64,000 nucleotides of DNA from Thinopyrum elongatum (taxonomy: Eukaryota > Streptophyta > Magnoliopsida > Poales > Poaceae), in the NCBI GenBank assembly GCA_011799875.1, contig CM022303.1, forward strand, positions 543,698,171-543,762,170, given 5' to 3'. The notes below the pieces were generated by a model, which was not told the origin of the DNA, searched no databases, and was given only the letters and a program-made list of their open reading frames with translations. The translations under genes were made by a program, and so were the position numbers. Below, piece after piece: positions 1 through 9,409 of this stretch. Position 1 is the first letter of the stretch. Each line of letters opens with the position of its first letter.

Positions 1-290
1 AACTACAAAAAAAATGGAATTGACGTTGCCTCATATGCTTCATCTTTTTAATATCTTTCGTGTGAAAATGAGGAAAGGAAAATTGTGTCAATTGTTAGAA
101 GAAGAACTCAATAGAATGTTGGCACTAAATCTTTGAATGATGAGCATGATTGCAATATTGTTGGTATGAATTATTGAATATCCATGATGCTATGATATGC
201 AAAGCCATAAGTTGGGGATGCTATGTTTGATGAAGATGATATTTTTTGTCCCCCAAGTTTTGATGAGCAAATTTATTATGTGAAAAGCAT
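1..290 (+). pseudogene. Left-arm copy of gypsy leader ORF, frameshifted
   Basis: This is the inverted duplicate of the start of the minus-strand ORF at 5393-5673. The initiation region (ATG at 14) and the first 15 or so codons agree, then single-base losses break the frame repeatedly. The sequence stops at the CACTA end at 291. Because the right-arm copy reads cleanly and this one differs almost only by indels, either this copy has decayed in an unusual way or its base calls are poor. Confidence 0.75.
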
Positions 291-300
291 CACTACTGGA

Positions 301-790
301 TCAGCTTCTTTGCCGTCCACCACGGCGGACGGCAAAGGCATAGATCATGGATGGCAAACCTCTTTGCCGGCCGCCAGCAGACGGCAAAATGTCCGGATGA
401 ACACGTGCCAGCAAAGGCCTTTTGCCGTCCGCTTCCTGAAACGGACGGCAAAGAATTGTGCCGTCCGCCATCCGAGGCCAGCAGACGGCAAAGAGAAACG
501 GAGCAGTGCGGTGGCGTGAGAGCCGTTAGGGGGTAACGGCGCTCTTTGCCGTCTGTCAGCGGATGGCAAAGAGTCAAAGCTCTTTGTCGTCGCTGACAGA
601 CGGCAAGAGCTCAGCTAGGCAGTACTGGGAATCTGCCACGTGGCCAGCTATGCCGTCCGCTGGCAGACGGCAAAGTGACCAAAAAGGCAGCCAGTGCTCC
701 CAGGTGTTTTACAGGTAGCTGCCACGTGTCCTCTTTGCCGTTGCTAGCGGACGGCAAAGGTATTTGCGTCCGCTAGCAGACGGCAAAGAG
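301..790. repeat. CACTA left subterminal repeat cluster (TTTGCCGTC / GACGGCAAA)
   Basis: Around ten or more copies of CTTTGCCGTC and its inverse are spaced tens of bases apart, many paired into small hairpins around CCACGGCGG or TGCCAGCGG. Such clusters are the usual binding sites of CACTA transposases; that role is inferred from position. Confidence 0.8.
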
Positions 791-1249
791 CTATGTATCC
801 CCCGTTTTTTTTTATCCATTTAATTTGACAGGGTTTCAAACACAGATATACATATATATTTTTTTTTCACAGGCACACACAGATATACATATACATATCT
901 ATCTCCATCCATGACAACATACATATATACATAAGAAACATAGTTCCATCCATATATAACATATTACATATCACAATGTTCATCCAACACATGTCCATGC
1001 ATCCATATAACAAACAAAAAAAAGATAAGGGAAACAAGCACTCCATGCATCCATGCAAGCTTCCATATAGTGAATTAAATCTGCAAAATGGAAACAAGAA
1101 AGTTAGAAGAAGAAGACTAGATCAAAGAAGAAGAAAGAAGAAAGAAGAAGTAAGATACTTAGGTAAAATGGAGCTAACCTAGCTAATTGTGCCATTTTTG
1201 AGTGAACTAAGCATATTATGCCATTTTGATATAACTTAGAGCTAACTTC

Positions 1250-1880
1250 ATTTTGGAGAGAGAAGAAGAGAAAACTAGAAGAAGAAGAAGAAGACTAGAA
1301 GAAGAAGAAGAAGAACTAGAAGAAGAAGAAGAACTTCTTCTTTTTCTTCTTCTTCTTTCTTCCTATTCCTTCTTTTCTTCCTCTTCCTGGATTTTCTTCA
1401 TCTTATTATGTCATTTGTGGACTAAAAAGGATAAATTATGTCATAAATGGACTAAATAAGAAGAAGAAAAATGCCATTTTTGAGCTTACCTAGCTAATTA
1501 TGCCATTTTTGACCTAACTAAGCATATTATGAGATATAACTTAGAGCTTACTTCATTTTGGAGAAGAAGAAGAAGAAGAAGAAAACTAGAAGAAGAAGAA
1601 GAAGAAGAAAAGAAGAAGAAGAAGCAGACTAGAAGAAGAAGAAGAAGAAGAAGAAGAAGAAGAAGAGTCTCTTCTTCTTCTTTTTTTTCTTCTTCTTCTT
1701 CTTGTTCTTCTTCTTTTCTTCCTATTCCTTCTTTTCTTCCTCTTCCTGATTTTCTTCATCTTATTATGTCATTTGTGGACTAAATAGGCTAAATTATGTC
1801 ATAAATGGACTAAATAGGCTAAATAAAGAAGAAAAATACCATTTTGAGCTTACCTAGCTAATTATGCCATTTTTGACCTA
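1250..1880. repeat. Left-arm GAA/TTC tracts and TGCCATTTTTGA repeats
   Basis: Alternating runs of GAA and TTC triplets lie among repeated blocks containing TGCCATTTTTGA, CTAGCTAATTATG and GTCATTTGTGGACTAAA. The blocks recur at about 1190-1240, 1470-1530, 1750-1830 and 1850-1910, and mirror copies occupy 3760-4480. Open frames here are low-complexity and not credible genes. Confidence 0.8.
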
Positions 1881-1910
1881 ACTAAGCATATTATGCCATT
1901 TTTGGCTTAC

Positions 1911-2156
1911 CTAGCTAATCAGCTGAGGGTGCGGCGACGAAGGCGTAGCAGCCTCTACCTCTCCCACTGCCACGTCCACCTCTACCAGCCTTCTTTGTCC
2001 TCCCCGACCTCTCCCAGCCGTAGAAGAAGCGCCCGCCGCAGCTGTCTGCATACCGTCCTGCACCGCTCTCCGGAGGGGCTGCGCTGCAATAATGCAAACC
2101 ACCAATCCCGGTAGCGCTCGCAGGAGGCTCGGGGCGCTCTGGCCCTTGCCCACCAT
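1911..2156 (-). pseudogene. RG-rich CACTA ORF, left-arm copy
   Basis: This is the inverted copy of the ORF at 3507-3752. It starts with the same MVGKG residues, loses frame early, is back in frame across GASSTAGRGRG, then loses it again. Differences from the other copy are mostly one-base changes in G or T runs. The ORF starts just after a TGCAG acceptor-like site (minus strand), so it may have been a downstream exon. I do not recognise a domain. Confidence 0.45.
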
Positions 2157-2468
2157 CCTGTCAACACCTGCAATGACAAAAAGTAAACGAAATTAGTACA
2201 ACATAAAAAATTTGGAACCTGACATGAAACATAAAAATGTATACATTTAAGGTATCATAATCAGAACAAAAAACAACTTCTTCCGTCCTCTTCTACGCTC
2301 TACGTCTTCTCTTATTCTTCTTCTTCGTATCTTCTTCTTCTTCTTTCTTCTCCCTTCTTCTTTTCTCTTCGTATTCTCTTTTCTATTCTTCCCCTCCTCC
2401 TCTTCTTCTTCTTCTTCTTCCTTCTTCTTTTCTTCTTCTCCTTTTTCCTCTTCTTAAACCTAGCACTA

Positions 2469-3094
2469 AAACCTAAACAAAACAGGAAAAAACACACCTA
2501 AACCTAGCTATTCTTCTTCTCCTCCTCTTCTTCTAATTTTCTTAGTTTTTTTCATGACTAAAAAAAACCTAAAACTAAACTAAACCTAAGACCAAACTAA
2601 AAGTAATCTAAACTAACTAAATATAGAACCAAACTAACAGTAATCTAAACTAAACTAAATCTAAAACAAAACTAAAAGTAATTAACTAAAAAAACAAAAA
2701 AAACAAAAAAAAAAGAGGAGAAGAGGGGTGCGCGGGGCTAACCTGGGAGGAAAGGGGGGCGGGGTTGTCGCGGCGGAGGGGCTGGACGGCGGAAGGGGGC
2801 GCCGGGCGAGGGTGGCGACGGGGACCGCAGGACTTCGGGGCGGGGGGGTCTGGCCGGGCGGAGGTGGAGAGGAACCGGAGCGACATGTCGGATATCCCAC
2901 ACATACTCTAATACCCAGGGGGGAGTATGGGGACAGGTGCCAGGGGTCTGCACGGTGGGAGAAGACGGCAGAAGGGAGCAAGGTAAGGAGGAGGGGGGGG
3001 TGGATGAGGAAGGGGGGTGGGGAAGAGGCAAGAGTGGGGGGGAGGCGGCGGGGCGGAGCTGGGCGGCGGACGGGGGGTTTTGTTTTAGGTTAAT
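2469..3094. other. Unique spacer at the centre of the palindrome
   Basis: The first part (2480-2700) is A-rich, with many CTAAAC/CTAAAA repeats. The second part (2720-3080) is G-rich and CpG-rich. Open frames exist in the G-rich half only because stops are scarce; I recognise no domain. This non-palindromic core argues against the simplest missed-adapter explanation, which would leave almost no spacer. Confidence 0.6.
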
Positions 3095-3110
3095 TAGTGC
3101 TAGGTTTAAG

Positions 3111-3378
3111 AAGAGGAAAAAGGAGAAGAAGAAGAAGAAGAAGAAGAAGAAGAAGAAGAAGAGGAGGAGGAGGAGAAGAAAGAAGAAGAAAAAGAAGAAG
3201 AAGAAGAAGAAGAAAGAGAAGAGGAGGAGAAGAAGAAGAAGAAGAAGAAGAAGAAGAAGAAGAAGAAGAAGAAGAAGAAGAAGAAGAAGAAGAAGAAGAA
3301 GAAGAAGAAGAAGAAGAAGAAGAAGAAAGAGGAGAGGAGGAGAAGAAGAAGAAGAAGAGAAGAAGAAAAGGAAAATTG
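3111..3378 (+). repeat. Long (GAA)n microsatellite
   Basis: About 260 bases of nearly pure GAA with occasional GGA. The inverted partner in the left arm (about 2275-2455) is shorter and more interrupted. All open frames through it (poly-Glu/Arg/Lys or Leu/Phe) are artefacts of the repeat. Confidence 0.95.
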
Positions 3379-3506
3379 TATACATATTATGTTCATGATT
3401 ATGATACACTTAAATTGTATACATATTATTATGTTCATGTCAGGTATCCAAATTTTTTATGTTGTACTAATTTCGTTTACTTTTTGTCATTGCAGGTGTT
3501 GACAGG

Positions 3507-3752
3507 ATGGTGGGCAAGGGTCCAGAGCGCCCCGAGCCTCCTGCGAGCGCTACCGGGATTGGTGGTTGCATTATTGCAGCGCAGCCCCTCCGGAGAGCGG
3601 TGCAGGACGGTATGCAGACAGCTGCGGCGGGCGCTTCTTCTACGGCTGGGAGAGGTCGGGGGAGGACAAAGAAGGCTGGTAGAGGTGGACGTGGCAGTGG
3701 GAGAGGTAGGAAGGCTGCTACGCCTTCGTCGCCGCCACCCTCAGCTGATTAG
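3507..3752 (+). CDS. Small RG-rich ORF in CACTA right arm (81 aa)
   Basis: The ATG follows a splice-acceptor-like TTGCAG by about 12 bases, so this may be an exon of a longer transposon transcript. The product is alanine/proline-rich at the start, with a basic arginine-glycine-rich C-terminal half, which in general suggests nucleic-acid binding. It ends with a stop beside the CTAGCTAAT repeats. No known family is recognised. The left-arm copy is frameshifted. It could equally be a chance frame in GC-rich DNA. Confidence 0.35.
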   Translation: MVGKGPERPEPPASATGIGGCIIAAQPLRRAVQDGMQTAAAGASSTAGRGRGRTKKAGRGGRGSGRGRKAATPSSPPPSAD

Positions 3753-3959
3753 CTAGGTAAGCTCAAAAATGGCATAATATGCTTAGTTAGGTCAAAAATG
3801 GCATAATTAGCTAGGTAAGCTCAAAAATGGTATTTTTCTTCTTATTTAGCCTATTTAGTCCATTTATGACATAATTTAGCCTATTTAGTCCACAAATGAC
3901 ATAATAAGATGAAGAAAATCAAGGAAGAGGAAGAAAAGAAGGAATAGGAAGAAAAGAAG

Positions 3960-4420
3960 AAGAACAAGAAGAAGAAGAGAAGAAGAAGAAGAAAAGAAGA
4001 GAAGAAGAAGACTTCTTCTTCTTCTTTTCTTCTTCTCTCTTTTCTAGTCTGCTTCTTCTTCTTCTTTTCTTCTTCTTCTTTCTCTAGTTTTCTTCTTTCT
4101 TCTTCTTCTCCAAAATGAAGTAAGCTCTAAGTTATATTCTCATAATATGCTTAGTTAGGTCAAAAATGGCATAATTAGCTAGGTAAGCTCAAAAATGGCA
4201 TTTTTCTCTTATTTAGTCCATTTATGACATAATTTACCTTTTTAGTCCACAAATGACATAATAAGATGAAGAAAATCCAGGAAGAGGAAGAAAAGAAGGA
4301 ATAGGAAGAAAAGAAGAAGAAGAAAAAGAAGAAGTTCTTCTTCTTCTTCTAGTTCTTCTTCTTTCTTCTTCTGTCTTCTCTCTTCTTTAGTTTTTTCTTC
4401 TCTCCAAAATGAAGTAGCTC
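3960..4420. repeat. Right-arm GAA/TTC tracts and TGCCATTTTTGA repeats
   Basis: Mirror of 1250-1880: GAA runs followed by TTC runs, with repeated blocks containing TCAAAAATGGCA and GTCCATTTATGACATAA. No gene is supported. Confidence 0.8.
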
Positions 4421-4879
4421 TAAGTTATATCAAAAATGGCATAATATGCTTAGTTCACTCAAAAATGGCACAATTAGTTAGGTTAGCTCCATTTTACCTA
4501 AGTATGCTTACTTCTTCTTCTTCTTCATTTTCTTCTTCTTCTTCTGATTCTAGTCTTCTTCTTCTAACTTTCTTGTTTCCATTTTGCAGATTTAATTCAC
4601 TATATGGAAGCTTGCATGGATGCATGGAGTGCTTGTTTCCCTTATCTTTTTTTTGTTTGTTATATGGATGCATGGAACAATGTGTTGGATGAACATTGTG
4701 ATATGTAATATGTTATATATGGATGGAACTATGTTTCTTATGTATATATGTATGTTGTCATGGATGGAGATAGATATGTATATGTATATCTGTGTGTGCC
4801 TGTGAAAAAAAAATATATATGTATATCTGTGTTTGAAACCCTGTCAAATTAAATGGATAAAAATAAAAACGGGGGATAC

Positions 4880-5386
4880 ATAGCCTCTTTGCCGTCTGCT
4901 AGCGGACGGCAAATACCTTTGCCGTCCGCTAGCAGACGGCAAAGAGGACACGTGGCAGCTACCTGTAAAACCTGGGAGCACTGGCTGCCTTTTTGGTCAC
5001 TTTGCCGTCTGCCAGCGGACGGCATAGCTGGCCACGTGGCAGATTCCCAGTACTGCCTAGCTGAGCTCTTTGCCGTCTGTCAGCGGACGACAAAGAGCTT
5101 TGACTCTTTGCCATCCGCTGACAGACGGCAAAGAGCGCCGTTAACCCCCTAACGGCTCTCACGCCACCGCACTGCCGTCCGTTCTCTTTGCCGTCTGCTG
5201 GCCTCGGATGGCGGACGGCACAATTCTTTGCCGTCCGTTTCCAGGAAGCGGACGGCAAAGAAGGCCTTTGCTGGCACGTGTTCATCCGGACATTTTGCCG
5301 TCTGCTGGCGGACGGCAAAGAGGTTTGCCATCCATGATCTATGCCTTTGCCGTCCGCCGTGGTGGACGGCAAAGAAGCTGATTCCA
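4880..5386. repeat. CACTA right subterminal repeat cluster
   Basis: Dense copies of CTTTGCCGTC and its inverse mirror 301-790 and end next to the terminal CCAGTAGTG. Same inferred role in transposase binding. Confidence 0.8.
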
Positions 5387-5392
5387 GTAGTG

Positions 5393-5673
5393 ATGCTTTC
5401 ATCATAATAAATTTGCTCATCAAAACTTGGGGGACAAAAAATATCATCTTCATCAAACATAGCATCCCCAAGCTTATGGCTTTGCATATCATTAGCATCA
5501 TGGATATTCAAATAATTCATACCAACAATATTGCAATCATGCTCATCATTCAAAGATTTAGTGCCAAACATTCTATTGAGTTCTTCTTCTAACAATTGAG
5601 CACAATTTTCCTTTCCATCATTTTCACGAAAGATATTAAAAAGATGAAGCATATGAGGCAACGTCAATTCCAT
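5393..5673 (-). CDS. Gypsy element Z leader ORF, N-terminal 94 residues
   Basis: It starts at an ATG 15 bases after the leader boundary near 5688 and reads on the minus strand for about 94 codons before the CACTA end interrupts it. Residues such as HMLHLFNIFRENDGKENC and CPPSFDEQIYYDES match an acidic ORF I recall from abundant Triticeae gypsy elements; I know of no assigned domain. It lies directly downstream of the Z LTR and primer-binding-like leader, where gag normally begins. The rest is missing: left of the CACTA there is only the inverted copy of the same segment. Confidence 0.6.
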
Positions 5674-5687
5674 TTTTTTTGTAGTTT

Positions 5688-5799
5688 TCTTTTATAAACT
5701 AAACTAGTGATAAAACAAGAAACTAAAAGATTTAGTTGCAAGATCTAAAGATATACCTTCAAGCACTAACCTCCCCGGCAACAGTGCCAGAAAAGAGCT
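5688..5799 (-). promoter_or_regulatory. Element Z untranslated leader with primer-binding-like site
   Basis: Reading minus, the LTR end is followed by CTGGCACTGTTGCCGGGGAG at about 5773-5792, then an A/T-rich leader to the ORF start. The TGGC(A/G)C(C/T)GTTGCCGGGGAG sequence after the LTR is typical of several Triticeae gypsy families. I call it primer-binding-like by position only. Confidence 0.6.
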
Positions 5800-7477
5800 T
5801 GATGTCTACTATACAACCTTCTTATTGTAGACTCGTGTTGGGCCTCCAAGCGCAGAGTTTTGTAGGACAGTAGCAAATTTCCCTCAAGTGGATGACCTAA
5901 GGTTTATCAATCCGTGGGAGGCGTAGGATGAAAATGGTCTCTCTCAAACAACCCTGCAACGAAATAACAAAGAGTCTCTTGTGTCCCCAACACACCCAAT
6001 ACAATGGTAAATTGTATAGGTGCACTAGTTCGGCGAAGAGATGGTGATACAAGTGTAATATGGATGGTAGATATAGGTTTTTGTAATCTGAAAATATAAA
6101 AACAGCAAGGTAACTAGTAACAAAAGTGAGCAAAAATGGTATTGCAATGCTTAGAAACAAGGCCTAGGGTTCATACTTTCACTAGTGCAAGTTATCCCAA
6201 CAATGATAACATAATTAGATCATATGGCAATCCCTCAACATGCGACAGAAGTCACTCCAAAGTTCCTATCGCGGAGAACATAAGATGAAATTGCTTGTAG
6301 GGTATGAAACCACCTCAAAGTTATTCTTTCCGATCGATCCATTGAGCTATTCCTATAAGTGTCACAAACAGACCTAGAGTTCATAGTAAAATAACACCAT
6401 ATGGCACACATCAATCAACCCTAATGTCACCTAGATACTCCAATGTCACCACAAGTATCCGTGGGTCAATTATATGATATGCATGAAACAACTTCAGATT
6501 CATAATATTCAATCCAACACAAAGAACCTCAAAGAGTGCCCCAAGATTCCTACCTGAGAAACAAGGACGAAAACGTGCATAAACCCCTATGCATAGATTA
6601 CCCCAATGTGACCTCGGGAATCCGCGAGTTGAGTGCCAAAACATACATCAAGTGAATCAATAGAACACCCCATTGTCACCACGGGTATCCCACGCAAGAC
6701 ATACATCAAGTGTTCTCAAATCCATAATAGTATTGAATCCGATAATAGTGAAACATCAAAGGTAAAATTCAATTCATCACAAGAAGGTAGAGGTGGAAGA
6801 ATACCATATGATCCAACTATAATAACAAAGCTCGTGGTACATCAAGATTGTGCCAAATCAAGAACACGAGAGAGAGAGAGATCAAACACATAGCTACTGG
6901 TACATACCCTCAGCCCCGAGGGTGAACTACTCCCTCCTCGTCATGGAGACCGCCGGGATGATGAAGATGGCCACCAGTGATGATTTCCCCCTCCGACAGG
7001 GTGCCGGAATAGGGTCCCGATTGGTTTTTGGTGGCTACAGAGGCTTGTGGCAGCGGAACTCCCGATCTAGGTTTCTTTCTGGGGGTTTCCGGATTTATAG
7101 GAATTTTTTACGTCGGTTTCACATCAGGGGGGTCCACGAGTCAGTGACAAGGCAGGGGGCGAGCCCTAGGGGGTGGGCGCGCCCTCCACCCTTGTCGTTG
7201 ACTCGGGACTCTTCTGGTCCAACTCTTGTGCTTCGGGGGCTTCTTCTGGTCCATAAAAAATCACCGTAAATTTTCAGCTCGTTTGGACACCGTTTGATAT
7301 TCCTTTTCTGCAAAACTCAAAAACAAGGAAAAAACAAAAACTGGCACTGGGCTCTAGGTTAATAGGTTAGTCCCAAAAATAATATAAAATAGCATATAAA
7401 TGCATGTAAAACACCCAAGATGGATAATATAATAGCATGGAACAATAAAAAATTATAGATACGTTGGAGACGTATCA
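5800..7477 (-). mobile_element. LTR of gypsy element Z (5' LTR, minus strand)
   Basis: On the minus strand it begins TGATACGTCTCCAACG and ends GTAGACATCA, giving 1678 bases with TG...CA ends. The leader and ORF lie downstream, so it is the 5' LTR. The sequence resembles a very common wheat LTR (Fatima/Sabrina group by memory; the exact family needs a search). It interrupts the Y accessory gene at 7478. The partner LTR is not in the window. Confidence 0.8.
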
Positions 7478-7604
7478 CCTGGACCTCCTCTGGGGCCCGG
7501 TGAGCGATGATGGCCGGGAGATAGCCGGCGTGCTTCAGATCCTCAATGTCATCATTGCTGATGGTGGAGGTCTCCCACTTGCCTTTGGCACCAGATCCGG
7601 CCAT
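7478..7604 (-). pseudogene. Element Y accessory gene, 5' fragment (gypsy-type N-terminal domain)
   Basis: Starts at ATG 7604 and encodes about 42 residues (MAGSGAKGKWE..., then ISNDDIEDLKHAGYLP) before the Z LTR cuts it. This is the N-terminus of the protein family annotated in grasses as 'transposase (putative), gypsy type', the extra gene of some gypsy elements and unrelated to true transposases. The same gene type occurs nearly complete at 16264-20281 and 51687-55232. It lies antisense to its element, so Y would be a plus-strand element. The rest is absent. Confidence 0.7.
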
Positions 7605-8112
7605 GGCTGGAGTGAGGGAGTGGCTTGAAGGGATTCTCTGTGGAAGAATGGCATGGGGCGCTGGAGCTCCGAAGATTGGGAAAGTGATGGCGAGAGAAAG
7701 GAGAAGGCGTACACCGATAGCGGTGGTTGTTCCCCTTTTATAGGCTGCCGAAATACTAAAGGTCTTTTTACTGCGCCGCAGGCCTCTCCACTTCCCGATA
7801 TACTCGTAATGTTATGCACGAGTGGGATGATCCAAATCACTGATCATATCCCTTAAAAAGCGGGGCATGATCCCCACCTTGATGGGACGTGCCTATGAAG
7901 GGGCTGCCTCAAACCGCGTATCAAGTACTCACAACGGTTCAGTGCTTATGACCGGATGTGACCCTTCGCCAAAAGTTGTCAGGCGAAGGCACTGTTCACA
8001 CTTGAGCGGTTGGCAATCGAGGCTAAGTAAAATAGATAGTCCAGATTCTGGATACAACTTAATGGAGTGCATGGCCGAACTCAACCAAGTGGGTTTTTGG
8101 AGATTCAACCAA
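7605..8112 (-). promoter_or_regulatory. Promoter and 5' UTR of the Y accessory gene
   Basis: A minus-strand TATAAAAG lies at 7735-7742, about 130 bases before the ATG, followed by a pyrimidine-rich leader typical of a 5' UTR. Further upstream I see no ORF. The stretch ends abruptly at the X LTR (8113). Confidence 0.55.
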
Positions 8113-9010
8113 TGTCGTGGGTGGACACGATCACCTATGGGGCCACAGGCCCCTTGTGGTTCGGCAGGGGGAGATCACATTGCACAAAGAGCGGAGGCCA
8201 TGAGGCAGCACAACGACGAGACTCTGGTGGTTTTTACCCAGGTTCGGGCCACTGAGAAGCGTAAAACCCTACTCCTGCTTTGGTGGCCTCAAGGAGAGCT
8301 GCTACGCTTGTACAAGTGTGAGATGGTCCGAATCCTCGTCTAGGTTGCCTTCGACCTCCTTTTATAGCTCAAGGGGTAGCAACAGTGGCAAAACAGACAT
8401 TATCTTGTGATTAGATTGCCAACAGTGCTATCATACCTAACTCTGGTGCTTAGGACAAAATGCCATAAATGCTACCTTAGGTGTCGTGCGGGGATGCATC
8501 CCCGGCAAGCTTATATCGCCGCTTAGCCAACTTTGGCTTATCATCTTGACACGCCTCTGGACGGGTGTCAAATGGGTGTGATCTGTCTTCCAGCAAACTG
8601 CCACGTGCTTAGTGAGAGCCACTTAGTCGCCTGGGGGGCTCGACATTGCATCGATAAGTGACTGGCGTCGTGGTGCGGTGGAGCGGTGGTGTCTTGGCGG
8701 GGGTTTGGCCTGCCGGGGCAATTCTGGACTTGTCCCCAGGGCGGTCTCGACCTGGCCGGGCTCTCCTGCCCGGCAAGGGAGCCCTTCCCAAGGTGATATC
8801 CTGCTATCTTGTTCTTCTTAATGCTCTCCTTGATCTCACGAAGAGCGGCTTCTGTGGCTTGGCCTTGTGTGGACTTGACTGGTCTTGTACTGACGGATCC
8901 GGCCATATTGAGACAGTTATTCCCCCGACAAAACCTGGCCATCGGGGCGGAGGCTTTTTGTCCGTGCATAAGTCAGGGGAAATAAACACTCCTGTTTGTG
9001 TACCCCGACA
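8113..9010 (-). mobile_element. 3' LTR of gypsy element X (minus strand)
   Basis: On the minus strand it runs from TGTCGGGGTACAC (9010) to CCCACGACA (8113), 898 bases. A purine-rich CCCGGGGGCTTC tract sits immediately before its start (9011-9025), marking it as a 3' LTR. It contains the shared motif TAGGGTTTTAC ... CGAACCTGGGTAAA (about 8229-8274). The 5 bases outside it are accaa; the other end of X is not visible, so the duplication cannot be checked. Confidence 0.8.
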
Positions 9011-9409
9011 GAAGCCCCCGGGCCTGAGCCAAACATGTCGCTGGGCATCGTTGGGTTAGGCCCCAAACAGTGCACGGACACACACCGACGAAGTGCTGTC
9101 CATGCAGCCCTGGTCATGATGACTAGTCAATCCAACGCCCCCTCCACGTAGTTATCGCGGGTCCTGGGGTTGTGGAGCAGTAACTGTTAGTGAGTAATGC
9201 GCCTGCAAAAAAGGTATCTTCCCGAAAAGATAGCGAAGAGCCAGCCCCCGCACGTGTTCCCAGTAAAAAGGCAACACGAAGGGACGCTGCTCATTCGCTT
9301 TTCATTTCATCTCCCTTCATCTTCTTCCTCAAGCCAAAAACCACCTTTGCTGCCATCGTCTGCCCCAAAAACTCTGCTAGATCTTTCGCTTCTTCCGCGA
9401 GTCCAAGAG
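9011..9409 (+). promoter_or_regulatory. X polypurine tract and upstream region of its antisense gene
   Basis: Contains the polypurine tract next to the LTR and then about 380 bases leading to the accessory gene start. The final part (9290-9405) is pyrimidine-rich, like a 5' UTR. An in-frame ATG exists at 9197, but the alanine/lysine-rich start at 9410 resembles related genes better. I see no clear TATA box. Confidence 0.45.

Larger units (their letters stand above)
291..5392. mobile_element. CACTA DNA transposon, palindromic, apparently without transposase
   Basis: The left end reads CACTACTGGA at 291 and the right end is its inverse ending at 5392, the canonical terminus of plant CACTA (En/Spm-like) elements. 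Both ends carry dense short inverted GCCGTC repeats, as expected of transposase-binding subterminal regions. I see no transposase: the interior is purine-rich repeats, short repeated motifs around TGCCATTTTTGA, and an RG-rich ORF in each arm. The 3-bp flanks (cat left, atg right) are inverted rather than direct, so there is no normal target duplication. That agrees with the palindrome having copied one junction twice. Length about 5.1 kb. Confidence 0.8.
1..5687. repeat. Giant imperfect inverted repeat (arms about 1-2468 and 3095-5687)
   Basis: The sequence from base 1 inward is the reverse complement of the sequence from about 5687 backward, through the retrotransposon flank, both CACTA ends, the GCCGTC-rich subterminal zones, the GAA-rich tracts and an RG-rich ORF. 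The arms stop matching near 2468 and 3095, leaving a unique spacer of about 625 bases. The arms extend past the CACTA ends by about 290 bases on each side, so they are more than the terminal repeats of one transposon. In the outer 290 bases I find about eight single- or double-base indels and essentially no substitutions; most are losses in the left arm. The left arm probably continues upstream of the window. It could be a true duplication-inversion or an artefact of uncorrected long reads. Confidence 0.9.

Noticed and set aside
301..790. CRISPR-like regular repeats
   Set aside because: The repeats are inverted, unevenly spaced, variable and located at the ends of a plant CACTA element; a CRISPR array is not expected in this genome.
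2469..3094. CACTA transposase exon in the palindrome centre
   Set aside because: I looked for transposase-like blocks on both strands and saw only low-complexity A-rich and G-rich sequence.
2738..3409. Open frames of 100-220 residues through the GAA/TTC tracts and the G-rich spacer
   Set aside because: They are poly-Leu/Phe, poly-Glu or poly-Arg translations of a microsatellite and of a stop-poor G-rich stretch, present on several frames of both strands.
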